64,000 nucleotides of DNA from Narthecium ossifragum. Lineage: Eukaryota; Streptophyta; Magnoliopsida; Dioscoreales; Nartheciaceae. Numbering within the stretch: the stretch's first letter is position 1; each line of letters starts with the position of its first letter. The translations under genes were made by a program, and so were the position numbers. The stretch covers positions 9,294,061 to 9,358,060 of the forward strand of contig OY986967.1 in the NCBI GenBank assembly GCA_963920575.1, written 5' to 3'. The notes under the pieces are model-generated. The model was not told the DNA's origin and made no database searches. It saw nothing but the letters and a program-made list of their open reading frames with translations. Positions 46,454 through 58,146 of the stretch are shown here, in pieces.

Positions 46454-47842
46454 ATGCCTCGGTATAGAGACGAATTAGGCAGATTCGCTAGACGTCCCGA
46501 GGGTGATTTTGATACCTCTGATAGTGACATACACATTGCTGACCTCTCTGACGCATACTCACAGACTTCACAACATACTTTGATTATGGCTGAGCACGAG
46601 GGACAACAAGCTCCTAGGAGTCCACAGGAGTATATACATCCCACACGCACTGCTACATTTTCATGCATCATGTTTCCACCCAATGCACCACATGTAGACT
46701 TTAAACTTGACATGATTTATTTGCTTCCTACTTTTCATGGGTTGGAAAATGAAATTCCATATGTGCATTTTAGGGAGTTTTAGGAGGTAGTAGCGACCTT
46801 TCATGGCCAACCAAGTGCACTATACATGATCCGACTTAAGTTCTTCCCCTTCTCACTGAAGGATAAGGCGAAGAGTTGGTTATATTCCTTGAGGCTACGA
46901 TCGGTAGGATCTTGAGCTGAAATGACACATATATTTTTCAACAAGTATTTCCCACAACACAAGACCATTGTACTTAAGAGACAAATCTCGACCTTCGCAC
47001 AAAAGGACAGCGAGACTCTGTATCAAGCGTGGGAACGGTTTAAATACATGTTCAACTTGTGTTCTCACCACAGGTATGAGAGTTGGCTACTTGTTAGTTA
47101 TTTTTATGATGGATTAATTGTTAAAGAATGCCAATTCGTTGAAATGATTTGTAATGGTGAATTTCTGCAAAAAGATCATGATGCAGCTATTGAATATTTG
47201 ATAGAGCTCGCTGAGAAAGCTCATACATGGACTGGGCCGAGCGTAACAGATAGTACCAGTAGAGCCAGACCATCATCGCAACAACAGGGTGGAGGAATAT
47301 ATCAGCTGCACGAGGAGGATGCACTAAAGGACAAAGTGGAGAGCCCAACAATGGAGCTGGAGGTACTAAAGACCAAGAACATGATGATTGCCCGGACCTC
47401 TCCATACAACAAACCTCCAAGACCGGCTATGCCTTGTGTGATTTGTTAGGGCGTGGACCACCAGATTGATAATTGCCCCACTTATGCTGAGATGAGGGAT
47501 GTGTACGACGACAAGTGCAACGCCATGGGCACATTCAGGAAGACGTACAATCCCTATTCATAGACGTGTAATCTAGGATGTCGAGAGCATCCAAACTTCA
47601 GCTGGAAATTGAACGCTCCACAAAGCAACGAGCATCATCAACCGCCACCAAATAAACCTTTTTCTAACCCTCCTTATAATGCATCAATTTTTCCAAGGCC
47701 TACATTTACTGATAATTTGCAGGAACTAAAATCTATGATTGTGCATGAAGCTAAGGAAAGAAAGGAGGATGTTCAAGAGATCAAAAGCCAGATCACGAAG
47801 CTGATCAACTCCTTGAGCGTGCATGAACAAAGGAAGTTCCCA
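46454..47842 (+). pseudogene. Athila-like gag of the L element, cut by the Tekay insertion
   Basis: One reading frame from ATG 46454 (MPRYRDELGRFARRP) to the Tekay insertion at 47842. It has the capsid signature FFPFSLKDKAKSWLYSL and FFNKYFPQHKT, then ELAEKAHTWTGP, a CCHC zinc knuckle around 47435-47475 (CVIC...H...C) and YNPYS...HPNFSW. Four in-frame stops break it (46781-46783, 46913-46915, 47447-47449 inside the zinc knuckle, 47561-47563). The rest of the element lies past the right edge of the window, beyond the Tekay element. Confidence 0.8.
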
Positions 47843-48593
47843 TGTCGCACCCCGACCCGCGAAAGCCCAACCGAGCCGGGCGACGCGAACTGAAACCTAA
47901 CGAAATGCGGAAAAAGCTGGAAAGGGTTCCCTCTAACCTATTGGTCTCCCTAACAATTCACCAAAAGCACCCTCAATTAAAAGACATTAATTTAATGAAA
48001 AATCGAATCACAGATTTACAAACCCAAAAAGATTTAATATACATATCCTCGGAGAGGGGAAGATTCAAATACAACATTTATACTCCCGTAGGAGGCTATC
48101 TAACAAAGGATAAAAGCAGTAGATGATCACCACCTCTCAGACTCCGCCTGGCGCCGCCGCACTGCCGACCAACTGCCCGGTAGGGGCCACAGAAGAAGAA
48201 CTGATGCCTGCATCTGCAAAACGCAGCCCGGGTAGGAGTGAGCATAAAGCTCAGTAGGGTTCTATACTACGCCACACAGAAGGAAGAGGAAAACGCAACA
48301 GTGTCGCCCTCAAGCAAAGGCTGAGTGTACACAGAGGCCCCATAACCCCACCGCGTGTCCCTGTAGGGAGGCCTCAGTCATGTCTCCCAGTCGAACTCGT
48401 AACATACTGGGTCGCCCTCAGTGAGGCAGGAAACCAGCACTGCCATCTCACTAGAAGGAAACCAACACTGCTAGGCGGGCAACCAACACCACTGAGTAGG
48501 CACACCCTCTACCCAAGAGACAGTGAACCGGACACCGGCTACACCTCAACACTCGGCTCGAGGCTGACACGACCTCTATAATCACCAAACAAC

Positions 48594-48882
48594 ATGTGTA
48601 CCAGTCATCTAAGCCTATCATCGAGTCGATTGGACACCATAATTCGAACCGGGTCCAAACTACCCAACCCCGGTCCTAGGTCTAAGTCCGAGCTTCCAGC
48701 CTCGGGTCGGTGACCCACAGATCACCCACGCCCTAACCATGTGTACCAGTCATCTAAGCCTATCATCAAGTCGATTGGACACCATAATTCGAACCGGGTC
48801 CAAACTACCCAACCCCGGTCCTAGGTCTAAGTCCGAGCTTCCAGCCTCGGGTCGGTGACCCACAGATCACCCACCCCTAACC
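48594..48882. repeat. 145-bp tandem duplication in LTR D
   Basis: The segment starting ATGTGTACCAGTCATC at 48594 is repeated at 48739 with only a few changes (CATCGAGTC against CATCAAGTC). LTRs B and F have one copy. Confidence 0.9.
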
Positions 48883-50290
48883 ATGCAACTAATGCACAAA
48901 TCAACAATGCATGCTATGAACAAACATAAATAGGAGATAGACATGCAATAGTATGATAAGGCATCGTATAAGTCAACCGGATCGCTGCAGCGGTACTACC
49001 GACCGCTGCCAGCCGATTCGCAGCGGGTCCCGGCATTACGACGGTACCATGACCGTCAATCGCGGACTCCCGCAACAGGAAACAACCCCGAAAACGATGA
49101 TGAACAGTAAAAAATATAATATTATAATCCGACATATAATATTATATTTAAAACACCAAAAGTTCTCTACTAGAGGTTAATTGACCCGTCAATCCGACGT
49201 CGGATTCGAGATCCAACTTAGCCACGAGTAGACCTATATGCCGGGATCAACATATCCAAAATCCAGAAACATCCAACGGCTAGATTAACGAGAAAACACT
49301 AATCAAAACCGCTAATCAAAACTAACTTACCACCTCTTTGCTGCCAGTGCGCAAATCATAACACTTCGTAGGAAAATCGGAAAAATATGACATCAGTTCG
49401 GTTTGAGAGTAGATTCAAAGATCTACACCTCTTAAGTTCATTACAACCCAAGATCATGCACGTACAGGCCGGAAAACTTACCGCGAGCCGACTGTTCTTC
49501 AAGAACAGCAGAAACCGAAAAATCCGAGATTAATCATGCATACATCCTACTTAAATCCCAACCAAAGTTCATGAAACTTATAAACGAAATTATACTAAGC
49601 AAGATGCATCCAACAAGACAAAGATCAACAAGATCCAACGGCTAGATTAAGAGAAACCCATTAAACAACTCTCTTAGGTAGAAAACCTACCGAACTGCGC
49701 TAATCCTCGGCTGATTCCCCGCAAGTCAGTCACCAACAAGGTTCCAAACCACTTCAAGGATCTTCCTCTCGCCGTCACGGATCCAACGAGCTTTGGAACA
49801 CCCAAAACGGTGGCCGGAGGAGGGAGAACGGAGGAGAAGAAGATCGCTGCCGGGAAGAACAGAGGAAAAACAAAACAGCGAGAAGAAGAAAGAAGAAGGA
49901 AGAAGAAGGAAGAAGAAGGAAGACGAAGGGGAAGGAGAAGAGGAAGGAAAAGAGAAGGAGAAAGCCGGGGAAGGTGGGTAAAAGGGGAAGGAGGGGAGGG
50001 AAAGTCCTCCCCATCTGACAGAGGAGAGTGACGGCCAACGGCGGCCGTCCTCGCGAAGGGAAACCCACCGACTCGCTCATGAGTCCGATCGATCGCTACT
50101 AAGAGCGATAGATCGCTCACGGGCCGCCAGCTGCCCAAAAATAAGCTTCTGCGCATCCAAGCTGGGATCTTCCGATCCCGGATCCACCTAACCATTCTAA
50201 TCAAGCACTAACACAAACAAGGTCAGTGTGTGCACACGCGGGTGTGAAACAAACCAACAAGGCGCAATTTACCAAATTGCCCTTGCGGTC

Positions 50291-51724
50291 TGATAAGTCA
50301 CTAAATGTTCATGATTCAACCTCTTAACTTAGCTTTGTTAGGCCTAGAGTGTTTGTATTTGATAGCTTGTTAGTTGATTTCAGGTTTAATCATGCTTTGA
50401 GGAGAAATGCAACAAATTCGGTTAATATGCTGAAATACACTGCTCTGTCGACTGTTAGCATAATATTCACCAGATATTATGCTTATCTTCAAATATTCTG
50501 AAATTTGAATGCCAGCTAATAGACATCAAGACGTACAACTTTCATGTTGAATACTTTCATAGATTCCAGATGGATTGATAGCAGTTTTGGAAAAGATGAA
50601 GATAATTAGCTGTTGGAAGACTGGTCCGTCGACGCCTGGGAGAATATTCGTCAAATATTCTAGTTAAGTCCAAATATTGCAAACTCTTCGGGAGAGGACA
50701 TAGGACTTCCAGAGCTACATCCTTTGTGTTGGACTCATTCTCAAATTCTGAACCGTTTGAGTCCAGTCGCGATTGGAAGGAGCTGTCAGGGTTGGACCAG
50801 GAATTCCGAGTTGTACTTGAGGTCTAACTTAACCCTAAAACCCTAATCCGGGAATTAAGATATAAAAAGGGTTTTGTGGCTGGAAAACGGGAGGCCTCCA
50901 TAGAGAAAAACAGAGGAATTCAGATTGGAGAAGAAGACGGAGATGTGGTTTAGATCTCAAGCTTTCTTCATCGAATACATGGCCTTCATCCCAAAGATGA
51001 GTGGCTAATCTTCTAGATCTAGGGATCTCATGAAACTCTAGTATAACTTTCTGTATTTTCTAGTTGATTCTTGTATTCCTTTCTCATAGACATGATCTTA
51101 TGGATTTGAATTTATTGATAATAGAGTTGATGGAAGTATTTCCCTTGACGTATTTTGTGTCCTACTTGATTGCTGTGCTTGATGGTAGAGTTCCATAAGA
51201 TGATTTTCATGTGGTTTTTGATATGCTTTTGAGATAATCTATGATAAATAAAGATAGATTGTACTCATGTTAAGTCCGAAGACAATCTATGCTACACGAA
51301 GATAGGTTATGCCTTAGGTAGTCATCAACTTTCTTTTAGGGTTTCATTTGAGCTTAAGAAGCCATGATTGCATAATGTCTAGAGAAGAAGCAAGATGATA
51401 ATTAGAGAATACAGGAAGTGAAGCTAGAGTGGATTGAGGGTTCCCTAGGTTGTTTCTCTCATTGATCTATTTCAACCTCTTTAATTGCTTTCGTAATTAG
51501 TTTTAATTAATTAGTTTCCAAAATCCAAATCAACCTTTCATTGCTTTAGGATTAGAGTTTTGAGTTTCAATTTCACCTTTGTTATTCAAGTCAAAGTTTT
51601 CCCTGAGGATCGACCCAGTATTTCATCATTATACTATCGTTTGAATTTAATATTGAAATAAGGGTTTATAAATTTCTAAATTGCGTTTTGCGTACGATTT
51701 AACGACACCGTTCGTGAGCGATCA
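50291..51724 (+). repeat. 5' LTR of the Athila element
   Basis: 1434 bp, ends TGATAAGTCA...GAGCGATCA. TATA box at 50861-50868. No GATCGATC array within the LTR; the arrays are in the UTRs. Confidence 0.95.
50861..50868 (+). promoter_or_regulatory. TATA box of the Athila 5' LTR
   Basis: TATAAAAA, about 570 bp into the LTR. About 30 bp upstream is AACCCTAAAACCCTAA, a telo-box-like motif. Confidence 0.65.
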
Positions 51725-51729
51725 ATTTT

Positions 51730-51747
51730 TGGCGCCGTTGCCGGGGA
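51730..51747 (+). other. Primer binding site, tRNA-Asp type
   Basis: TGGCGCCGTTGCCGGGGA, an exact match to the Athila-type primer site, 5 bp after the LTR end. Confidence 0.9.
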
Positions 51748-51910
51748 AATTTTCTTGATTTACAACGGAGTATCGATTTAATCTTCTTTTAACTCTTTTT
51801 GTGAGCGTAGTTTAATTTTTATTTCTATTTACGTTATTTTACATTTTTAGGATTTTTCTGATAATCATCTGGAATTTTCGCAGTGCTGGAACGATCTTAC
51901 GTTGAAGACC

Positions 51911-52135
51911 ATTGACGGTCGACCGCGACATCGACCGCCAGATCGACCGTCGCCCTCTACGATAGCCACGGTCGACCGCGACATCGACCGCGACATCGTC
52001 CGTGCGTCTCTGTCAAAAATAAAGCCTCCCACGGTCGATACGAGGATCGACCGTCACATGTTCAAAGAAGGTTGCACAGTTCCACGGTCGACCGCGAGCC
52101 ATCCACGGTCGATCGCGAGATCGACCGTGAGCGCA
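51911..52135. repeat. Palindrome array in the Athila 5' UTR
   Basis: Units such as GACGGTCGACCGCGACATCG, CACGGTCGATACGAGGATCGACCGTC and CACGGTCGATCGCGAGATCGACCGTG between PBS and gag. It shares the phrase GTCTCTGTCAAAAATAAA with the 3' UTR array. Confidence 0.9.
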
Positions 52136-52245
52136 TTCAGGTTAGTTTTATTGTTTTAAATTTCTCTCCTTTCAATCTTTGTTTTCCGAATTTTCTCCTC
52201 CTCCGAACATTCTGTTTTCTTTTTCTCTTTATGCTTTGATCTTGC

Positions 52246-55200
52246 ATGCAAGGTAGACGATCCCTGAATAATCCGTTGGAACCTTTGGATCTAGAAATAG
52301 AGACCACACTTCGAACCGCTAGAACCTTAGCACAAAAGTCTCTAAGTAATTACCAGGAAGCCATAACCACCTTGAAATCCTTAATGGCTGAACACGAGGA
52401 ACATGTCATTGATCCTAATAATAATATGGGTAGGGGTGAACATGATCACAATAATAGGGAAGTCCCAATTAGGAATCACTTCCTATCTGGACCTTATACC
52501 TATGCTTCTTGTATCAACCCACCGACCATTAATGCTACCCATTATGAGATTAAGCCTAACTGGATTACAGCCTTACCTTCTTTCTATGGGCGTGAGAATG
52601 AGGACCCTTATGGACACATTGCTAGCTTTCTTGAAATCCTTTCCATGTTCAAACTTCAGCATTTTAATGATGATGCCTTTCGACTCAAGCTCTTCCCTTT
52701 TTCTTTGAAAGACAAGGCTAAACATTGGCTCCAAACTTTAGCGCCAAATTCGATTTCAACATGGGACCAACTTCAGGATGCCTTCCTTAAGAAATACTTC
52801 CCGATCATTAAAACTCAAAATTATCGAACCATGATTATCTCTTTCAAGCAAAATGAAGATGAGATGTTTCATGAAGCTCGGGAAAGATTTAAGGATCTTC
52901 TTAGAGAGTGTCCCCATCATGAGGTACCTGAGTGGCAGTTAGCCCATTTATTTTATAATGGTCTTAATGATCGTTATAGGACAATGGTCGAAGCTTGCTG
53001 CGGAGGTGTTGTTCTTAGTAAGCCATGGACCGCCCTTTGGGAAATGTATGATAATCTTGCTGAAAATTCACAACACAATGCCTCAGTCTCTAGGAGTCGG
53101 TCTACCACTGTTCGTAATTCTCGGGGAATTCATGAAATTTCTGAAGTCCAAAGTCTATCCGCACAAGTAGCCCTCCTAACTAAAGACTTAAACCAGTTGA
53201 AAACAGGCCAATCTCTTGCTCAACAAGCGTCGAATACTTCTCGTGAAATCTGTGCCCTTTGCCTTAATTCTGATCACCATATTACCGATTGTCATCTGGC
53301 CCCCAATTTCCCTGACTTTGTTCAGGAACAAGTTAATGCAACCTATGGTTTTTCCAAACCTCAAAATAACCCTTATTCGAATACCTATAATCCAGGTTGG
53401 AGAAATCATCCTAATTTTAGTTGGAAGCCACAACAATCGAGTAATTTTTCAGGGCAAAGCAACACAACTAACCCTTCTGCTTTTAAGTACCCACCTAAAC
53501 CTTCTGCAAATCCAAATCCTGGGTACCCTCCGCAATCAACTTTAGCCTCTCAAACCCAATCCTCTTCTGAACCAACTTTAAGTGCCCTCCTTTCAGCTAT
53601 GACTGCCATGAATGACAACATCAACTCAAACATTAGTGGCATAAGAAGTGATTTGACAAGTGAAGTCTCTAAAATTCAGAACTATGTTTCTAGAATAGAG
53701 AACCAGTGTAATTCCAATACCCAATCCATTAGTAAACTTGAGAACTCACTGGGCCAACTGTCTAACACTATAGCCAAAAGAGAGGAAGGTCATTTGCCAA
53801 GTCAATCGGTCACAAACCCCAGAGGCCAGCACTATGTAGAAAGCCAAAACTTCGAGAGTGCCAAAGCCGTTGTGACCCTTAGAAGTGGAAAAATAGTAGA
53901 TAACCAAATAGGTGAACCTGTCAATCTGGATGATCAAACACCCGATCCGACAACCAAGCATCCAGCCCAAGATAATTCTCATTTTTCTTCTAATATTGAC
54001 ACATCTGATTCTAGAGAGCCTGATTCAGATAAATATATCCCTAAAGTTCCTTTTCCAGCAGCTCTTAAGGACCCTTCTTCAACCATCAAAGCCCGAAAAA
54101 CTGCCGAAGAAATCCTTGAAACTTTTAAGCAAGTCAACATCAACATTCCGCTGCTTGATGCCATTAGACAGATTCCTTCTTATGCCAAATTTCTTAAGGA
54201 TCTGTGCACCCATAAACGCCAGGCTAAATCCAAAGTGTCTAAAAAGATCTTCCTCACTGAACAGGTTAGTTCTATCTTAAAACATGATACACCTCCCAAA
54301 CTAAAAGATCCTGGTACCCCTACAATACCTTGTTATATAGGAGACTACCATATTGATGGTGCCCTTCTTGATTTAGGTGCCAGTGTGAACCTTATGCCCT
54401 ATTACCTTTATAAAGAGTTTGGGATGGGAGAACTTAAACAGACGCCTGTGATTTTGCAATTAGCTGATAGGTCAATTAAGACACCTAGAGGTATTTTAGA
54501 AGATGTTTTAGTCAAAGTGGATAATTTCTTCTTTCCTGTGGACTTTGTTGTCTTAGACATGGAACCTGCGATCCACTGCAAAAAGACTGTACCTATTATT
54601 CTAGGATGTCCCTTTTTGGCCACAGCTAATGCGTGCATAAATTGTAGAACTGGGGTGATGGATGTTTCCTTTGGACATATGCATGTTAAATTGAATATTT
54701 TTAAAACTGCATGCTTGCCTGAGCCTGACGATGATGAATGCTTTAATGTTGACATTTTAACTGAATGTATTGATGATAGATCACATGCCATGATTTTTGA
54801 TAAATTATCTGGTGGTTTGCATGATTATGACTCTGACAGTGATGATGATGTTAATTTAGAAATTGCACAATCGAAAGATGACATCACAACAAACATCACA
54901 GATACACCGATCGATAGGTTAGATGACCGATCAATCGACCTGGACACAACGAAGCTTGAAACTGTCTCTTGGATGATTGAACCTCTTCCATCTCTCTCAT
55001 CAACTCCTGCGCCGACCTCATTGGAGTCACCACCTGAACTTGAACTTAAACCACTACCTAAAACTCTAAAATATGCTTTCCTTGGACTAAACTCTACTCT
55101 TCCCATTATGATTTCGTCATCCTTGTCTTCTGATAAAGAGAGTCAACTTATTAATGTTCTTAAGGATCATAAGAAAGCAATAGGTTGGACGGTCGCTGAT

Positions 55201-56817
55201 TTGAAAGGTATTGATCCTTCGATTTGTATGCATAAAATTCACTTAGAGGACGAGTCTAAAACTGTTAGGGAAATGCAACGTCGTCTGAATCCGAATATGA
55301 AAGAGGTAGTGAAGAAAGAAGTGGTGAAACTTTTAGATGCCGGTATTATTTATCCAATTTCTGATAGCCAATGGGTCAGTCCTACGCAGGTAGTACCTAA
55401 GAAATCTGGTCTAATCGTAGTAGAAAATGACAAAGGAGAGCAAATCCCGATGCGCCAAACTACGGGATGGCGTGTTTGTATTGACTATCGGAAACTTAAT
55501 GCTCTAACTAGAAAAGATCACTTCCCTCTTCCTTTCATTGATCAAATCTTAGAAAGACTTTCCGGCCAGAGCTATTATTGTTTTCTAGATGGATATTCAG
55601 GGTATAACCAAGTTGCAGTTGATCCTCAAGATCAGGAGAAGACTACTTTTACTTGTCCTTTCAGTACTTTTGCTTATCGTAGGATGCCTTTTGGTCTTTG
55701 TAATGCACCGGCGACATTCCAAAGGCGTATGATGGCCATCTTCTCTGACATGATCGATAAATTTCTTGAAGTCTTTATGGATGATTTTTCGGTGTTTGGA
55801 AATTCTTTTGAATCGTGCTTAGACAATCTCTCTAAAGTTCTTGATCGATGCATTGAAACCAATCTTGTTCTTAGTTGGGAAAAGAGTCACTTCATGGTTC
55901 AAGAAGGAATCGTGTTGGGGCACATTGTTTCCAAACATGGTATAGAGGTCGATAGGGCTAAAGTTGAGTTAATTTCTAAATTACCTCCACCGACTTCTGT
56001 GCGTCAAATCCGCTCTTTTCTAGGTCATGCTGGATTTTACCGCCGCTTCATCAAAGATTTTTCGAAAATTTCTCGACCCTTATGTGAATTACTGGCAAAG
56101 GATGTCCCTTTTGTCTTCAATGATGCGTGTTTGACTGCTTTCAAGACTATTCGTGATTTACTGTCTACCGCACCTATCGTTCACTCACCTGATTATTCCC
56201 TACCTTTTGAGTTAATGTGTGACGCCTCTGATTCAGCTATAGGAGATGTGTTAGGACAGCGAGTAAATAAAGTTTCGCATGTGATTTATTATGCTAGTAA
56301 GACCCTCTCTGAATCGCAATTAAATTATACAACTACTGAGAAGGAGTTATTAGCAGTCATCTTTGCGTTGGAAAAGTTCCGGTCTTATCTCCTAGGTTCT
56401 AAAATCCTTATCTATACTGATCATGCCGCTCTGCGATATCTTTTAGCCAAAAAGGATGCCAAACCTAGACTGATTCGTTGGATCTTGCTTTTGCAAGAAT
56501 TTGATCTAGAAATTAGGGATAAGAAGGGTTCAGAAAATGTAGTTGCTGACCACTTGTCTCGCCTACCCTTGGAACATATTCTTGATGGAACTCCTGTTGA
56601 CACGTCCTTTCCCGATGAGCATCTCTTCCATGTGAACCGTCTTTCGTTGCCTTGGTATGCACATATAGTTAATTTTCTTGTTTCCGACAAGCTTCCTGAT
56701 TCTTGGTCTAAAAATGCCAAAGATAGATTCTTTTCTCAGATCAAATATTATATATGGGAAGACCCTGAGTTATTTAAGCACTGCTCTGATCAAGTTATCC
56801 GTAGGTGTGTGCCCTAG
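52246..56817 (+). CDS. Athila Gag-Pol polyprotein (Gag, protease, RT, RNase H), ends at a premature TAG
   Basis: 1523 codons from ATG 52246. Order: capsid domain (about residues 100-260, HWLQTLAPNSISTWDQLQDA), CCHC zinc knuckle CALCLNSDHHITDC (336-349), a coiled-coil-like stretch (about 460-510), aspartic protease with DLGAS (D709), a linker of about 200 residues, reverse transcriptase with FMDD (D1179, D1180), and RNase H (D1326, E1365, D1392). The FMDD form is usual in Athila. The first start codon lies 110 bp after the 5' UTR array. The frame continues past the TAG at 56815-56817 into integrase, so the stop looks like a single CAG-to-TAG change. The protease-RT linker holds two palindrome units (54908-54940). 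Confidence 0.93.
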   Translation: MQGRRSLNNPLEPLDLEIETTLRTARTLAQKSLSNYQEAITTLKSLMAEHEEHVIDPNNNMGRGEHDHNNREVPIRNHFLSGPYTYASCINPPTINATHYEIKPNWITALPSFYGRENEDPYGHIASFLEILSMFKLQHFNDDAFRLKLFPFSLKDKAKHWLQTLAPNSISTWDQLQDAFLKKYFPIIKTQNYRTMIISFKQNEDEMFHEARERFKDLLRECPHHEVPEWQLAHLFYNGLNDRYRTMVEACCGGVVLSKPWTALWEMYDNLAENSQHNASVSRSRSTTVRNSRGIHEISEVQSLSAQVALLTKDLNQLKTGQSLAQQASNTSREICALCLNSDHHITDCHLAPNFPDFVQEQVNATYGFSKPQNNPYSNTYNPGWRNHPNFSWKPQQSSNFSGQSNTTNPSAFKYPPKPSANPNPGYPPQSTLASQTQSSSEPTLSALLSAMTAMNDNINSNISGIRSDLTSEVSKIQNYVSRIENQCNSNTQSISKLENSLGQLSNTIAKREEGHLPSQSVTNPRGQHYVESQNFESAKAVVTLRSGKIVDNQIGEPVNLDDQTPDPTTKHPAQDNSHFSSNIDTSDSREPDSDKYIPKVPFPAALKDPSSTIKARKTAEEILETFKQVNINIPLLDAIRQIPSYAKFLKDLCTHKRQAKSKVSKKIFLTEQVSSILKHDTPPKLKDPGTPTIPCYIGDYHIDGALLDLGASVNLMPYYLYKEFGMGELKQTPVILQLADRSIKTPRGILEDVLVKVDNFFFPVDFVVLDMEPAIHCKKTVPIILGCPFLATANACINCRTGVMDVSFGHMHVKLNIFKTACLPEPDDDECFNVDILTECIDDRSHAMIFDKLSGGLHDYDSDSDDDVNLEIAQSKDDITTNITDTPIDRLDDRSIDLDTTKLETVSWMIEPLPSLSSTPAPTSLESPPELELKPLPKTLKYAFLGLNSTLPIMISSSLSSDKESQLINVLKDHKKAIGWTVADLKGIDPSICMHKIHLEDESKTVREMQRRLNPNMKEVVKKEVVKLLDAGIIYPISDSQWVSPTQVVPKKSGLIVVENDKGEQIPMRQTTGWRVCIDYRKLNALTRKDHFPLPFIDQILERLSGQSYYCFLDGYSGYNQVAVDPQDQEKTTFTCPFSTFAYRRMPFGLCNAPATFQRRMMAIFSDMIDKFLEVFMDDFSVFGNSFESCLDNLSKVLDRCIETNLVLSWEKSHFMVQEGIVLGHIVSKHGIEVDRAKVELISKLPPPTSVRQIRSFLGHAGFYRRFIKDFSKISRPLCELLAKDVPFVFNDACLTAFKTIRDLLSTAPIVHSPDYSLPFELMCDASDSAIGDVLGQRVNKVSHVIYYASKTLSESQLNYTTTEKELLAVIFALEKFRSYLLGSKILIYTDHAALRYLLAKKDAKPRLIRWILLLQEFDLEIRDKKGSENVVADHLSRLPLEHILDGTPVDTSFPDEHLFHVNRLSLPWYAHIVNFLVSDKLPDSWSKNAKDRFFSQIKYYIWEDPELFKHCSDQVIRRCVP
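54908..54940. repeat. Palindrome pair inside the gag-pol coding region
   Basis: ACCGATCGATAGG and GACCGATCAATCGACC, about 21 bp apart, within the linker between protease and RT; translated as PIDRLDDRSIDL. The dialect and spacing match the non-coding arrays. Confidence 0.75.
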
Positions 56818-57948
56818 TCTGAAGTCCATGATATTCTCACTTTCTGTCATACTCATGCATGTGGTGGTCATTTCTCAGGAAAGAACACTGCTGCAAAGGT
56901 TTTACAAAGTGGATTCTATTGGCCTACGATTTTTAAGGATGCTCATAATTTTTGCCAATCTTGTATTAGGTGTCAAAAGACTGGAAATATCTCTCGTAGG
57001 AATGAGATGCCGCAAACGCCGATCTTAGTTGCCGATATTTTTGACATTTGGGGCATTGATTTCATGGGTCCGTTTCCACCTTCTTTTGGTTTTCAGTATA
57101 TCCTTGTAGCTGTTGACTACGTGTCTAAATGGGTAGAAGCTATAGCAACCAAGTCGAATGATCATAAAGTTGTGGTTAAATTTCTGCAAAGTAATATCTT
57201 TTCTCGATTTGGGTGCTCTCGTGCAATTATTAGTGATGGTGGTTCTCATTTCAATAATCAACATTTTGCTTCCCTTCTTAGAAAGTACTCTATTACTCAT
57301 AAGATAGCCACCCCTTATCATCCTCAGACCAGTAGTCAAGTAGAACTTTCTAATAGGGAAATAAAGCGTATTTTAGAGAAAACCGTTCGCATTGACCGCA
57401 CAGATTGGGCCATAAAGCTAGATGATGCACTGTGGGCTTACAGGACTGCTTATAAAACGCCTATCGGTATGTCCCCATATCGATTAGTTTTTGGTAAGCC
57501 TTGTCATTTACCTGTTGAATTGGAGCATCGGGCTATGTGGGCCATTAAAAAGCTTAATACTGATATCAATGCCGCCACAACACATAGGAAGCTTAGTTTA
57601 TGTGAACTTGAGGAAATTCGTAATGATGCATATTTGAATTCCAAGACCTATAAAGACAAAACAAAAGCTTTTCATGATAAACACATTTCGAGAAGGACTT
57701 TTGTTGTGGGGCAGAAAGTGTGGCTTTTCAATGCCAAATTATGCCTTTTTCCTGGTAAATTACGGTCTAGATGGTCCGGGCCTTTTATCATAAATAACGT
57801 ATTCACGCATGGTGCAGTAGAAATCCGCAATCCACACACGAATGAGATTTTCACTGTTAATGGGCACAGATCAAAGCATTATGTCGAGGACATCGTTCAT
57901 GGTGAGGTTATCCAGTCCGTCGAGTTGACGGATCCATGCTTTAAGTGA
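56818..57948 (+). pseudogene. Athila integrase, separated from Gag-Pol by one stop
   Basis: 377 codons in the same frame as Gag-Pol, downstream of the TAG at 56815. It has the HHCC zinc-binding module (H near 56848, CQSC...CQ before 57000) and a DDE core with D in GIDFMG (57058-57060), D in IISDGG (57235-57237) and E in VELSNRE (57343-57345); 35 residues separate the second D and the E. A C-terminal domain ends at VELTDPCFK. All catalytic residues are present. It is functional only if the stop is bypassed or supplied in trans. No chromodomain. Confidence 0.9.
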
Positions 57949-58146
57949 TCCTTTTATGGACGTCGAGCGAAAGACGTAAAATTACGCGCTTTTTAGGAGG
58001 CAACCCAGTTTTATAATTTTTCCTTAGCTTTTTAGAATTGTTTTGATTTCTAGGAATTTTTCCATGATTTTTTCAATTTTTCCTTTATTTTCCGTGATTT
58101 TTCTTTAAGAATAATCATAATATCTATAAAATCAAATTTCCTGGAG

